Of a stretch of 64,000 bases of DNA, positions 20,335 through 29,600 are shown piece by piece. Below the pieces are notes generated by a model. It saw only the letters and a list, made by a program, of their open reading frames with translations. It had not been told where the DNA came from and searched no databases. The stretch spans positions 372,001-436,000 of the forward strand of contig NC_089185.1 in the NCBI RefSeq assembly GCF_947507565.1, in the 5' to 3' direction. Source of the stretch: Oscarella lobularis (lineage: Eukaryota > Porifera > Homoscleromorpha > Homosclerophorida > Oscarellidae). The number at the start of each line of letters is the position of its first letter. Within the stretch, counting starts at the first letter, position 1. The position numbers and the translations under genes are program-made.

Positions 20335-23300
20335 TGCAAGAGTCGGTGCCGACAGCGTGACGGAGAATTGTTCCCGTGACCCAAACAACGCGGCGGCGGC
20401 GACGTCAGCGTCGCCTGTCGTCTCCTTTAGCGACACGAGTCCTTTTGTCGGCGACGATACGGCAGCGGCGGAAAATAACGACGATGATCAAGCCGTTGCA
20501 AAGGTACGCTACGACGCTTGTGACGTCAAAAAAATGGGAGTTACGTTTAGGGCCCTTTTTTCTACGAGCTTTTCTCTATTATGGTTCACTCAGGAAGTGC
20601 AATTGGTGGTCATTACTACGCTTATATAAAGTAGTGTTTTCATCCGGTTTTTCTTTCTTTCTTTCTTTCTACGCGAGGTTTCTCGTCTAGGTCTTTTGCT
20701 GATGGTAAATGGTTTTGCTTTAATGACCAATCGGTGACGTCTGTAAGTGGGAAAACAGTTAGAATCTTGCATTTATTCGTTTCTCAGGCGTCTTGGGAGG
20801 ATATAAAGAAAAAAACGTTTGGTGGAATTGACCAGTCATCGTCCTATTACTATTCTTCGGCGTATTCGAGTTCGGCCAATGCCTACATGCTCATGTACAG
20901 GCAAAAGAACGACGATTCGCCGTTTGAGAGAGGTAAAAAATTAAGTATTATTTGTTGATGTATTTATCAATAAATCTTTTCTAGATTTCCTGACGTCCGA
21001 GGATTTTCCGACGCACATACGTCGAATGCAGGATCGCGTTAAAGAAAAAGAAGAGCACGAGAAGAAACAGAAAGAAATCGATAAATCGCTCTGCAAAGTA
21101 TAACGAAAATTTCCCCTCCCCCCAAGCATTTCCTCATATTTTCTCCCTCCTTTCAGCTTAAACTCTACTGTCACCATCCAAAAGCGAAGAAACCGCGAGA
21201 TAACAAATTTGAAATTCACGAAGGGAAGACTTTGAAGGAGGCGACAGAAGACGCTTGGAAAGTCAGACCGCGTCATTTTAACTTAAAAGGACGACGAATC
21301 CCTTATTCTTCTGCAGTTACTCGTCCTCGATGAACACGTCCCACTCGAATGCTGCCGTCTCATCAGGTACGACGACTTCTACGAAAGCCTGGATCAGTCC
21401 TACGACGAAACCGAAGAGGCAAGAGCCAAATAAAAAAAGATATCGGTTTATTTATTTATTTTTAATTTTTTAGCTCTTACCTGTGGGCAAATTGTTTGGC
21501 GGGCCCAAATCGTTTTACCAGTTCGATCTGCTGTTAGAAACGAAGGAATCCGGCGACGTTTTCAAGACTTACAAACGAGGAGGCTCGTCGTCGATTCCCG
21601 CGATTGTTATTCCGCGCGAATTTCTCTTCTTCCCCAGGCGTGACGCTGAAAGTCCACTTGGTCGATCTCGACGACGAGACGGTGTCCGAGTCGCGAATCA
21701 TTCGAGCGAACGCTTCCGAAACCGTATCGGAAGTGACGAAGGCCGTCGCCACGACGTTCAACGTTCCGCACGAGAAAATGCGCCTTTGCTTCGAGGCTTC
21801 GTTTCGCGACGTGATTCCTCTGAATTCGCCGGAAAGAGAGATCAAGTCGGAAGGCTTTTATAAAGTCGGAAGGGTGAGAGAATTAATTGGAGACGCGTCT
21901 CGCGAGAGAGAGAAAGTACGTCGATGTGATTCAGATGTTTGCTGAGGCGAAAGGGGAAGAGGACGCGAAGCCGTTCATTGACTCCAAGCTTTTCAAAATT
22001 GCAAGCGAATACGTGAATTCGATTCAATTAAGCGTGCAGTATCACTACGTCGACGAAGACGACGAAGACGTCAATGAGAAAGAAGCCGGTACGAATTTCC
22101 TTGTCAATATCGAAAACGCGATTTTTAAAAATTCAATTTTTAGGTGAGAGAAAATCCGGCGTGAAACGTGAGTAGCGTTAATTTGACGAAAAAACATTTT
22201 CGCGATTTTTCTCCTACGTAGACTTCAAAGTTAGAGTTGATCGGAGAATGACTATGCAGAAATTCAAGCAAGATAAGATGTCTAGTCTCATTGGACTGGA
22301 ACCGGAAAATTTTCGAGTGCGTTAACGGCATTCAGACTCTTTTGTCGTTGCACTTTTTGATTTTCCCGTCGCTCAGGTCTATCGGTGCTATGGAAACAAC
22401 CAGGAATACGAAGTGGTTCGGCTAGACGATACAATGACAATGTTTCCGGAAGACGGCGCGGTCGTCATTCGGCCGGGCCGCGCACTGAAAGCGGGCGAAT
22501 TGCGAGTGAAAATTCACTCGTTTACTTTGAATGAACCTGAGGTGATCCGAGACGAATAAACTTATAATATGTTTTAAATTTTTTTCTGTAGCCGATGAAA
22601 TTTATGTTTGACTGGATCATCGTCAAGGGCAGAAAAGTGGCCGACTACAAACGAGAGCTAGCGAAAGAATTGGAGAGGCGAAAAATTGACGCGCCACTTG
22701 AGAGGTGAGATGGCGTGTTGAACACGTAATCGCTACTTCTTTTTTTCTCTAGACTGAGACTTCGGAAGAAGAGTTGGCAAAGTCCTGGGACTGTTTTCCT
22801 CGACGATCACGTGTTTACTGATGATGTTCAGCTCTACAACAATTTTGACATGTTGTATGAAATTCTACCGGGTAATCAGAAGACTAGGATTTATTTGCCT
22901 ATTTTTAATTGGTGATAATTCAGAACCTGAACCAATGAAGAGTCCTAATCAGCTTTCGTTATACGTTCGGCGATGGAGACCGTCGACGCTTACTCTTGAC
23001 CCATTAGAAGAGCTAATTATTGATTTTTCTTCTCCGAAAAAGCTCAAAGAAAAGGTCAGTTAGTCGATAGGCCAGCGCTTTGTAGACGAAAAACGAGTTT
23101 GAGTCTAGATTTCTCTGCTCAGCGAGATACCTTTAGATCAAGTTGAATTTGCTAAAGTAATAGTAATAAGGGCTTCGTTTTTGGTTCTTTTTATGGGTGG
23201 GGGATTCTTAGGGTCGAGGCTACTTTCCGTGCGACGTTTCCGTGCTTGAAATACAGGAAGATATGAACTGGAATCCCACTGTCACTTCTCTCAACGCCTG

Positions 23301-23607
23301 GCCGCTTTACATTCACGATGACGGCGTCGTGGTCTTTTACAGGGACAGGACCGAAAAGGCGATGGAATTGTCGGACGAGAGAAGAAAGGAAATTCAGAAG
23401 GAAGAAACGGCGAAGTATGAAAGTCAAAAAAGAGCATTGAATCCTCGGTTAAAAAAATTCTTTTGTATCAGGTACGCCAAGGCGACTGGTCGCTATCACA
23501 GAAAGGAAAAGGCGTTAAAGATTTATACGGAATCAAGTTCACGGCAATCTCCTGCTCCTGCTCCTTCTTCTCCGCCTTCTTCAGCGAACAATGCGAAGTC
23601 GACGTGA
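18348..23607 (+). CDS. USP47: Ubiquitin-specific protease USP47
   Basis: About 29 exons join to about 1249 aa (human 1375). The N-terminal ubiquitin-like part is followed by the catalytic domain from about 18956: [16 protein letters not shown] with the catalytic Cys (18961-19020), [34 protein letters not shown], a CxxC zinc ribbon ([12 protein letters not shown]), [15 protein letters not shown], and GGHYYAYIK with the catalytic His (about 20606-20630). An Ala-rich insertion (20305..20340) interrupts the domain in exon 11 (20120..20503). Ubiquitin-like repeats follow, to [29 protein letters not shown]47 deubiquitinates DNA polymerase beta, beta-catenin and Katanin in other animals. Two introns have GC donors (21419..21473; 21583..21637), one is 43 bp (21874..21916), and the last (23415..23471, 57 bp) is in frame and stop-free. 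Confidence 0.94.
20305..20340 (+). repeat. Alanine-codon (GCG)n repeat in USP47
   Basis: GCGGCG units encode a run of about 12 alanines within exon 11 of USP47, between conserved catalytic blocks. A candidate length-polymorphic tract. Confidence 0.85.
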
Positions 23608-23829
23608 GAACGGTTTTGCCATTGTTATTACTGTATTCGATATTTCAAGTTGTTTCATGAATCTATATACGAGAACGAGCGGTACGATCTGCTATGCTAA
23701 ACAGATTCAAATCAGATTGAATTGATTTGATTTTTTTCTCTTTTTTTGTTGTTGTAATACAGTACCCCTTGGGTTCACGCCTTCGCGCGGCGTGGGCGCG
23801 CGCTAGCGCTTGCGTTGTTTGCCGAAGCG

Positions 23830-24728
23830 ATGGCGACCGACGAAAAAGCAAGAGACGGCGACGAAAAAGTTCTCGTCGAACGAGACGGCCAATTCGAGCT
23901 GGTAAACGCGTCCGAAGTCAAAGCGCCGTCGGAAAAACCCGACGACGACTCCAAACGCGAACGAGACGAAAGCGAAGCGTCCGAAACGCTCGCCAACGAC
24001 TCGAATCGCGACATAGAAGAAGTGAAAAGCGAGCCGGCAATCCAACTTCACACGAAAACCCGCCAAGGAGCGAAAACTCGCCCATCGACGACGCGAGCGA
24101 CGAAATCGCGCGGCGACGACGCCGACGACGGAGCGGCGTTTCAGAGCTGGTTGGCGCGAAAAAAATTACAGAGTTCGAGTCTGAGACGACGCTCCGAAGC
24201 GGAGCAGCGGGAAACCGAAGCGGAAAAGCGACGGAAAGCGGAGGAAGCGTTTCGAGCGTGGCTCGCGCAGAAAGACGAGCAGATGAAGGCGAGGAGAAGG
24301 CGAGAAGGGTCGAATTCATCTCAATTCGACGGGAAACCGAATAAGGAGAAATGTCGCGAGGTATTCAACGCTTGGCTGTTGGGAAAGAGCGAGCAGCAGA
24401 AGAGGGAAAAGACGTTGAGATTGAAAAGGGACGAAATGATCGAGGAGGCAACGAAGAGAACGAGTAGCGCGGAAGCAGAGAAAGCGTTTCGAATGTGAGA
24501 GAGAGAACACCAGTTTAATTTTTTTCTCAATGATTATTTTTATTCTAAAGGTGGCTGAAGCGGAAGGAGTCCGAGGCGAGAGAGGAGAGGCGAAGAAAAG
24601 AGTTTCTTCGGTATCAGCATATGATGGAGGCGAGAAGAATTAAACAGTCTTTGGAAATGAGGTATGTACGTTACGGGGGACAAAAATCCGAGGGATTGTA
24701 TTTGTTTTCTAGGTACACTATAACTTAG
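23830..24728 (+). CDS. CCDC181: Coiled-coil protein CCDC181
   Basis: Three exons (23830..24494, 24551..24661, 24713..24728) encode 263 aa from ATG 23830 (MATDEKARDGDEK). The N-terminal signature VLVERDGQFELVNASEV closely follows ILVERDGKFELLNLQDI of human CCDC181. The C-terminal half has repeated charged helices with FQSWLARKK, FRAWLAQKDEQ, FNAWLLGKSEQQ and FRMWLKRKE, matching the FxxWLxKK repeats of the human protein. CCDC181 is a microtubule-binding protein of sperm flagella and motile cilia, so a ciliary role is likely. It is shorter than human CCDC181 (about 509 aa) because the acidic N-terminal third is absent. Confidence 0.88.
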
Positions 24729-24840
24729 GGGGGGAGATTCTTATATCAGCTTTAGACACTAGAGACATTTTTTGACGCGACGCGAGTAAATCATCAATTG
24801 CTCAGCTGCCAAAAAATCTTTAAAAAATGTATTCGTAGTC

Positions 24841-25590
24841 TCAAAACTGGCTGATATCTTTATAGAGCATCGTCGTGACGAACTTCTGCCGATAACGATG
24901 CGTCGTGCTAATCATAAGCACGTCATCGCGTATCGATTTCGCGTACAAATGTCCCAAGACGACGCGCGGCGGTTCGACGAGCAGACTCGGATCCTCGTGA
25001 CTCGTCGATTCGGCATTGAGAATGGTTTGCAAGAGCTGCGCGGGCAGCCACGGCGGCGGACCCAACGTCCTATCGCGATAAATCGACGAATCGGGAACGA
25101 TCTGTCCGTATTCGTCCGACGTCGTCGGCGATTCGGCTCGCTCCATTTGTCCGAGCGCTATATCCTGCTCTATCGCTTCGTCGACGTCCGTTTCGGCGGC
25201 GATGACTTTCATGATGTTATTGTAGTCTCCCGTCGTTTTCGCTGCGATGTGCGCCTCGTTGGGATCGTGCGTCCACGTTCCGTCGACGATGTATCGGTAT
25301 TGGTGAACGCCCTCGGGAAGATCGATTGTCGCGACGAAATCTCCATCGCCGGCGCTGCTTCGATGGAGAGGCGTTAGCGTTTTCCAGTCGGCGAAAGTGC
25401 CGGAGACCGATACGTCGGTCGCCGATGAGCTTGGCCAGCGAAAAACGACCGGAATCGGCTTCGACGTCGTCGAGCCGACGCCGCTGGACCGGCTGGGTCG
25501 GCTGGGGAAGCGGCGCCTGTTCGCGGTGACGTCGAGAGTCTCTGAAACGTATTCGGGCGCTGAACGATATCTCGGCTGCGTTTGGCCCAT
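24841..25590 (-). CDS. PRKAB: AMPK beta subunit, copy A (divergent), intronless
   Basis: 249 aa from ATG 25590 (MGQTQPRYR); the frame runs further upstream but the MGQTQ start, shared with copy B and able to be myristoylated, is the true one. Domains: a CBM48 glycogen-binding module (VFRWPSSSATDVSVSGTFADWK ... PEGVHQYRYIVDGTWTHDP ... DYNNIM) and the C-terminal alpha/gamma-binding domain (LPAQLLQTIL ... LGHLYAKSIRDD ... STTHRYRQKFVTTMLYK). The carbohydrate-contact Trp residues and Asn are kept, but the usual Lys of the QYK(F/Y) motif is Arg (QYRYI). The nearly invariant VMLNHLYALS has become VVLGHLYAKS. It sits 175 bp downstream of copy B on the same strand; both lack introns. Confidence 0.95.
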   Translation of the reverse strand: MGQTQPRYRSAPEYVSETLDVTANRRRFPSRPSRSSGVGSTTSKPIPVVFRWPSSSATDVSVSGTFADWKTLTPLHRSSAGDGDFVATIDLPEGVHQYRYIVDGTWTHDPNEAHIAAKTTGDYNNIMKVIAAETDVDEAIEQDIALGQMERAESPTTSDEYGQIVPDSSIYRDRTLGPPPWLPAQLLQTILNAESTSHEDPSLLVEPPRVVLGHLYAKSIRDDVLMISTTHRYRQKFVTTMLYKDISQF

Positions 25591-25765
25591 TGATCCGGAG
25601 AAAACTGGTCGGGGAAGTCGGCCGCAGCGACACCCCCGGACGACACTTTGAATCAAGACTTCGGCACCCGTATTTTGAGGTAAATAAATATTGGACCCTT
25701 TGGGATTAATTTATTTTTATCTTCTACAGTACAAAAAAATCTGTACTAAAAATACTCGGATTCAG

Positions 25766-26551
25766 TTACTTTATAGGTTTGTACAACATCGTCGTGATGT
25801 ACTTCTGTCTGTATCTATGCGTCGACCCGAGCACCATAACCCCATCGCGAACGGACAAGGCATACAAATGATTCAACATGACATGACTGGGAATTGCCAT
25901 CAGACTGGGATCCTCCTCACTGATGGGATCAAGATTGAGAAGAGCGTGAAGCAACTGCGGCGGCAACGTAGGCGGCGACGGCGAACGCAACGGCGTCACG
26001 AGACTCTCCTCTGGCAACAAAGTCGAATACTCGCCGGGCGGCGACGACGAAAGAGCGGCCGTCGAAGCGGCACCGCTCGCCTCGATATCGACGTCGATAG
26101 CCTCGTTGAAATCATAATCGCTTCTTTTCACTTCCATGATGTTGTTCAGACCGCCGAAATTGTCGGAGACCATCGCTTCGCCGGGATCGTGTATCCATCG
26201 GCCGTCGATGAAGTATTTGTACTGGTGCTGGCCTTCGGGAAGTTCGACGATCGTCGTGAAGTCTTCGCGACTCGCCCGTAGGGGAATCTTTTGCCAATCG
26301 TTGAAACTGCCCGATACGCTCACGTTTCGACCGCCGCGATCCCATCGGAAGATGACGGGGAATAGGGGTTTGGGCGGCGGCGTTGAATAGCGCTGGCGAT
26401 GAGGTGGTGGACGAGACGATCGAGCGGGTGCTTCCAGCGGCGAGCCGTACAACGGATCGTTCGTCGAATCGTGAGACGCGCCGATCGTCGAGGAGTTTTC
26501 GTATCCACTTTCTCGAGACGTCAGCGGTTCTTTGAGCTGAGTTTGTCCCAT
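25766..26551 (-). CDS. PRKAB: AMPK beta subunit, copy B (canonical), intronless
   Basis: 261 aa from ATG 26551 (MGQTQLKEP), with Gly2 suited to N-myristoylation. CBM48: VIFRWDRGGRNVSVSGSFNDWQ, LPEGQHQYKYFIDGRWIHDP, GLNNIM, with all carbohydrate-contact residues (Trp, Lys, Trp, Asn) present. A linker with LSSSPPGEY matches vertebrate beta1. The C-terminal domain is canonical: LPPQLLHALLN, HVMLNHLYALSVRDGVMVL, STHRYRQKYITTMLYKPI. It scaffolds the alpha kinase and gamma nucleotide-sensing subunits and tethers AMPK to glycogen and lysosome membranes. It is head-to-head with the IGF2R-type gene (102 bp between ATGs). Confidence 0.96.
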   Translation of the reverse strand: MGQTQLKEPLTSRESGYENSSTIGASHDSTNDPLYGSPLEAPARSSRPPPHRQRYSTPPPKPLFPVIFRWDRGGRNVSVSGSFNDWQKIPLRASREDFTTIVELPEGQHQYKYFIDGRWIHDPGEAMVSDNFGGLNNIMEVKRSDYDFNEAIDVDIEASGAASTAALSSSPPGEYSTLLPEESLVTPLRSPSPPTLPPQLLHALLNLDPISEEDPSLMAIPSHVMLNHLYALSVRDGVMVLGSTHRYRQKYITTMLYKPIK

Positions 26552-26653
26552 TTTTTTTTCTGGAGAAAGGTCGTTTGGTTCCCGAATGTTCGGAAACTCG
26601 CAACCCGGGACACTAAAATCGATACGTCATCGTTTGGCAGAATCACGTGGCTA
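26552..26653. promoter_or_regulatory. Bidirectional promoter AMPK-beta / IGF2R-type receptor
   Basis: 102 bp between start codons. It contains an E-box (TCACGTGG; core 26644..26649) four bases before the receptor ATG and an ACGTCA half-CRE near 26622. The E-box resembles the CLEAR element of lysosomal genes, which would suit the receptor. Confidence 0.5.
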
Positions 26654-29600
26654 ATGGAAGCGAGATTACTGCGTCTTCCTCTTCCTCTTCTTCTTCTGAT
26701 CGCCTCGCTCGCGCATCGCGTCGAGCCTCGATGCGCTTTATCGAACCTTCGAGGCCACGATCTGTCAGCTCTGCAAGGGTAAGATCCCCCGTTACGACGC
26801 CCCAAGGTGAGTCAGTTGGTGTGACACTTTTTCCTTAGTACGTGGCCCGCTGGAGGACGCTTCGCTTTTGACCCACACGATCCGGATTCTCTCGATCCGA
26901 TTCTATACAACATCAGCGTGTGCGGCACGCTTCCGACGCGAAGCGCTTGCACGAATAGCAGCGTCTGCTTCGTCGGAGTCGACGGCAACGTGCTGTCGGC
27001 CGGCAAATTTACCGATCATCCCGTCTACGCGCAAACGGGCTCGGGAAAGCAGCCCGAATTTCAAATCACCTATCAGGGCGACAAATGCCTCAGCGCGAAA
27101 ACTCGAAATACGACGATTGTGTTCTCGTGCGGAAAGACGCTCGTAAGCGAAGATAAATATAAAATTTAAATATATGGAAATAAGATTAGATGTAATTAAT
27201 CTTATTTTCTTTAGGGTGTTCCCGAATTGATACAGCATAGCGATGTCAAGTGCCATGCCGTGATAACGTGGAAAACGAGTGTCGCCTGCACGTCGACTTC
27301 GACTTCAACCGAAGCGAGATGCTATACCTACGATTCCGGCGGTTACGCGCGCGATCTTTCGCCTCTTATTCGCACCAAGGGTGCTCTCGAAGCGATTGCG
27401 CCGAGCGGACTCAAGGACTATAGGTTCTTCGTCAATCCGTGTCGGAATATTAAGTCGAAGAGCGGCGACGAGTCCGTGCCGTCTTCCTGCGCCGATGCGG
27501 CTCTTTGCGTCGTTCCGCCGAATAAGGGAACGGTCATAAAATACGCCGTGGATCCGCTCAAATCCGCGTTGACAAATCAACTGACGACGACCTATTATTC
27601 TACGTCGAAATGTTCCGCTGTGACGTCAAAAAATCGAGAAGCGGTGATTACGTTCATTTGTCCCCAATCAGCATCAGTACGTTAATTTCTTCTTCAATAG
27701 ATATGCTATTATATCTATTCATTTATTATTTAGGAAATTGGAATTTTAGTCACCAACAATGACACGTGTCGTCTCAGTCTCGAGTGGCGCACCGAGTACG
27801 CCTGTCGTGCCGCCGACTACCAAAACTCGTCGTGCGTTCTCGATCACGCCGGCGTCAAAGTCGATCTAAGGACGCTCTACAACCGAACGGGCGACTACAA
27901 GATCGCGACGAATAGCGCCAGCAAATACGCGTATCGCCTCAACGTGTGCGGTCCACTCAAAACCGCCTGCGCCGACGCCGCGAATACGAAAGCTCCAAGC
28001 GCTTGCCAAGTTCTCGACGACAAAACAGAAAAAACTCTAGGCATATCGAAAACAATGACACTCTACTACGTCGACGGAAACGTGTCTCTTCAGTATTACC
28101 AGGGCAGTCGATGCTCGAGCGGATTTCGGCGCATGACGATCATAAATTTTCCGTGCTCGCCGAACGCCGGCAAAGGTCGACCGACGTTTGCCTTCGAGGA
28201 CTATTGCGTTTACGTGTTCACGTGGGCGACGAGTTTGACGTGCTCGAAACGGCTCGCCGCCGCGTCGTGCGTCGTTCGTCACGACACGCATCTTTTCGAT
28301 TTGTCGCGATTGACTCGTCGCGACGGAAACGACGTCGCGAATTGGCAGGCGATCGACGTTCGCGAAAAGGAGAAATTCACGTATCTGATCAACGTTTGCG
28401 ACGAAATCGTCTCGACGTCGTCGTCGTCCAAGTGTCCGGCGCACGTCTACGGATGCCAGATCGGCGACGCCGGCGGTCGCGCGTTCGGTCTCGGCACGAA
28501 AATGACGCTCACCGTCAATAAGGACTACACGTTGAAGTTGAACTATTCGGGCGGTGACGCGTGCGCGCATAGCAAGACGTCGCGTAGCGCTATCGTGACG
28601 CTCGTCTGCGCGCCCGGTCGGCTGGTCAGCGCGCCCGAATTCGTCGCCGAGATGGAGGATTGCACGTACGAGTTCGTCTGGTATACGGCGGCTGCTTGTC
28701 CGGTTGGCACGTACACGGGTGCCGGCGATTGCACGGTGACCGATTCGACCGACGGCTACACGTTCGATTTGACGGCGATACGCGGCAAAGCGTACTCGCT
28801 GTCGACGTCGAAGTACGCGTATCGATTCTCCGTTTGTTCGTCGTTGCCGTCGTCGAAATGTTCCGATTCGACGGCGGCGGCGTGTCGCGAGACGAACGAC
28901 GGAAAGACGGCTGTCATGCTCGGAAAATCGAGTTCCGTTTTGACGTTTCACGACGGCGCTTTGACGATGAAATTGCCCGGCGGCGATACGTGCGGCAACG
29001 GCGTCACTCAGACGACGCTCATTCAGTTTGAGTGCGATCCCCATTCGACGCGCGGCAACGACGGATTGCCCGACTACAAATTATCGACTTCGAACGGCGA
29101 CGACGACTGTTTGGCCGAACGAGTCGTTCGATTTCGGACGTCGTACGCTTGCCACGCGCAGCCAGTCCCGTGCGTCGCCGAGGATGCGAAAACGGGTGAT
29201 CAGTACGATCTTTCGGCGTTGGCCGATCCGACGGGAAATTGGCAGGCGGACGACGATCGCTTAGATGGCAAAAAACCGCGATTTCGCTACTTTATCAACG
29301 TGTGTCGCTCGCTGAATCCCGTTCACGGTTGCAGTCCGCGCGCGTCCGCCTGTCAGACCGGGCTTCCGACGTCCAATCGGACCCACTCGCCGGCCGGACA
29401 TAACGCTTTCAATATCGGCGTCGCGAACGGGCCGGTGGTGATCGGCAACGGCAAACTCGTGCTCAACTACACGTGGACGATGCACGACACGCAGAAACTA
29501 TGTCACAATAAGCATCGTCGAAAGACAATGATTCGATTTTCGTGCGACAAATCAGCTAAAGAAGTGCGTAGAGAGAGAAGGAAACACTCCTAATCCTAAT

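Noticed and set aside
28037-29044. 335-aa open frame on the minus strand inside the IGF2R-type gene, and a 267-aa one at 30360..31163
   Set aside because: These are shadows caused by the GC-rich third codon positions of the long intronless exons. They are Arg-rich, have no domain, and the sense strand is clearly coding.
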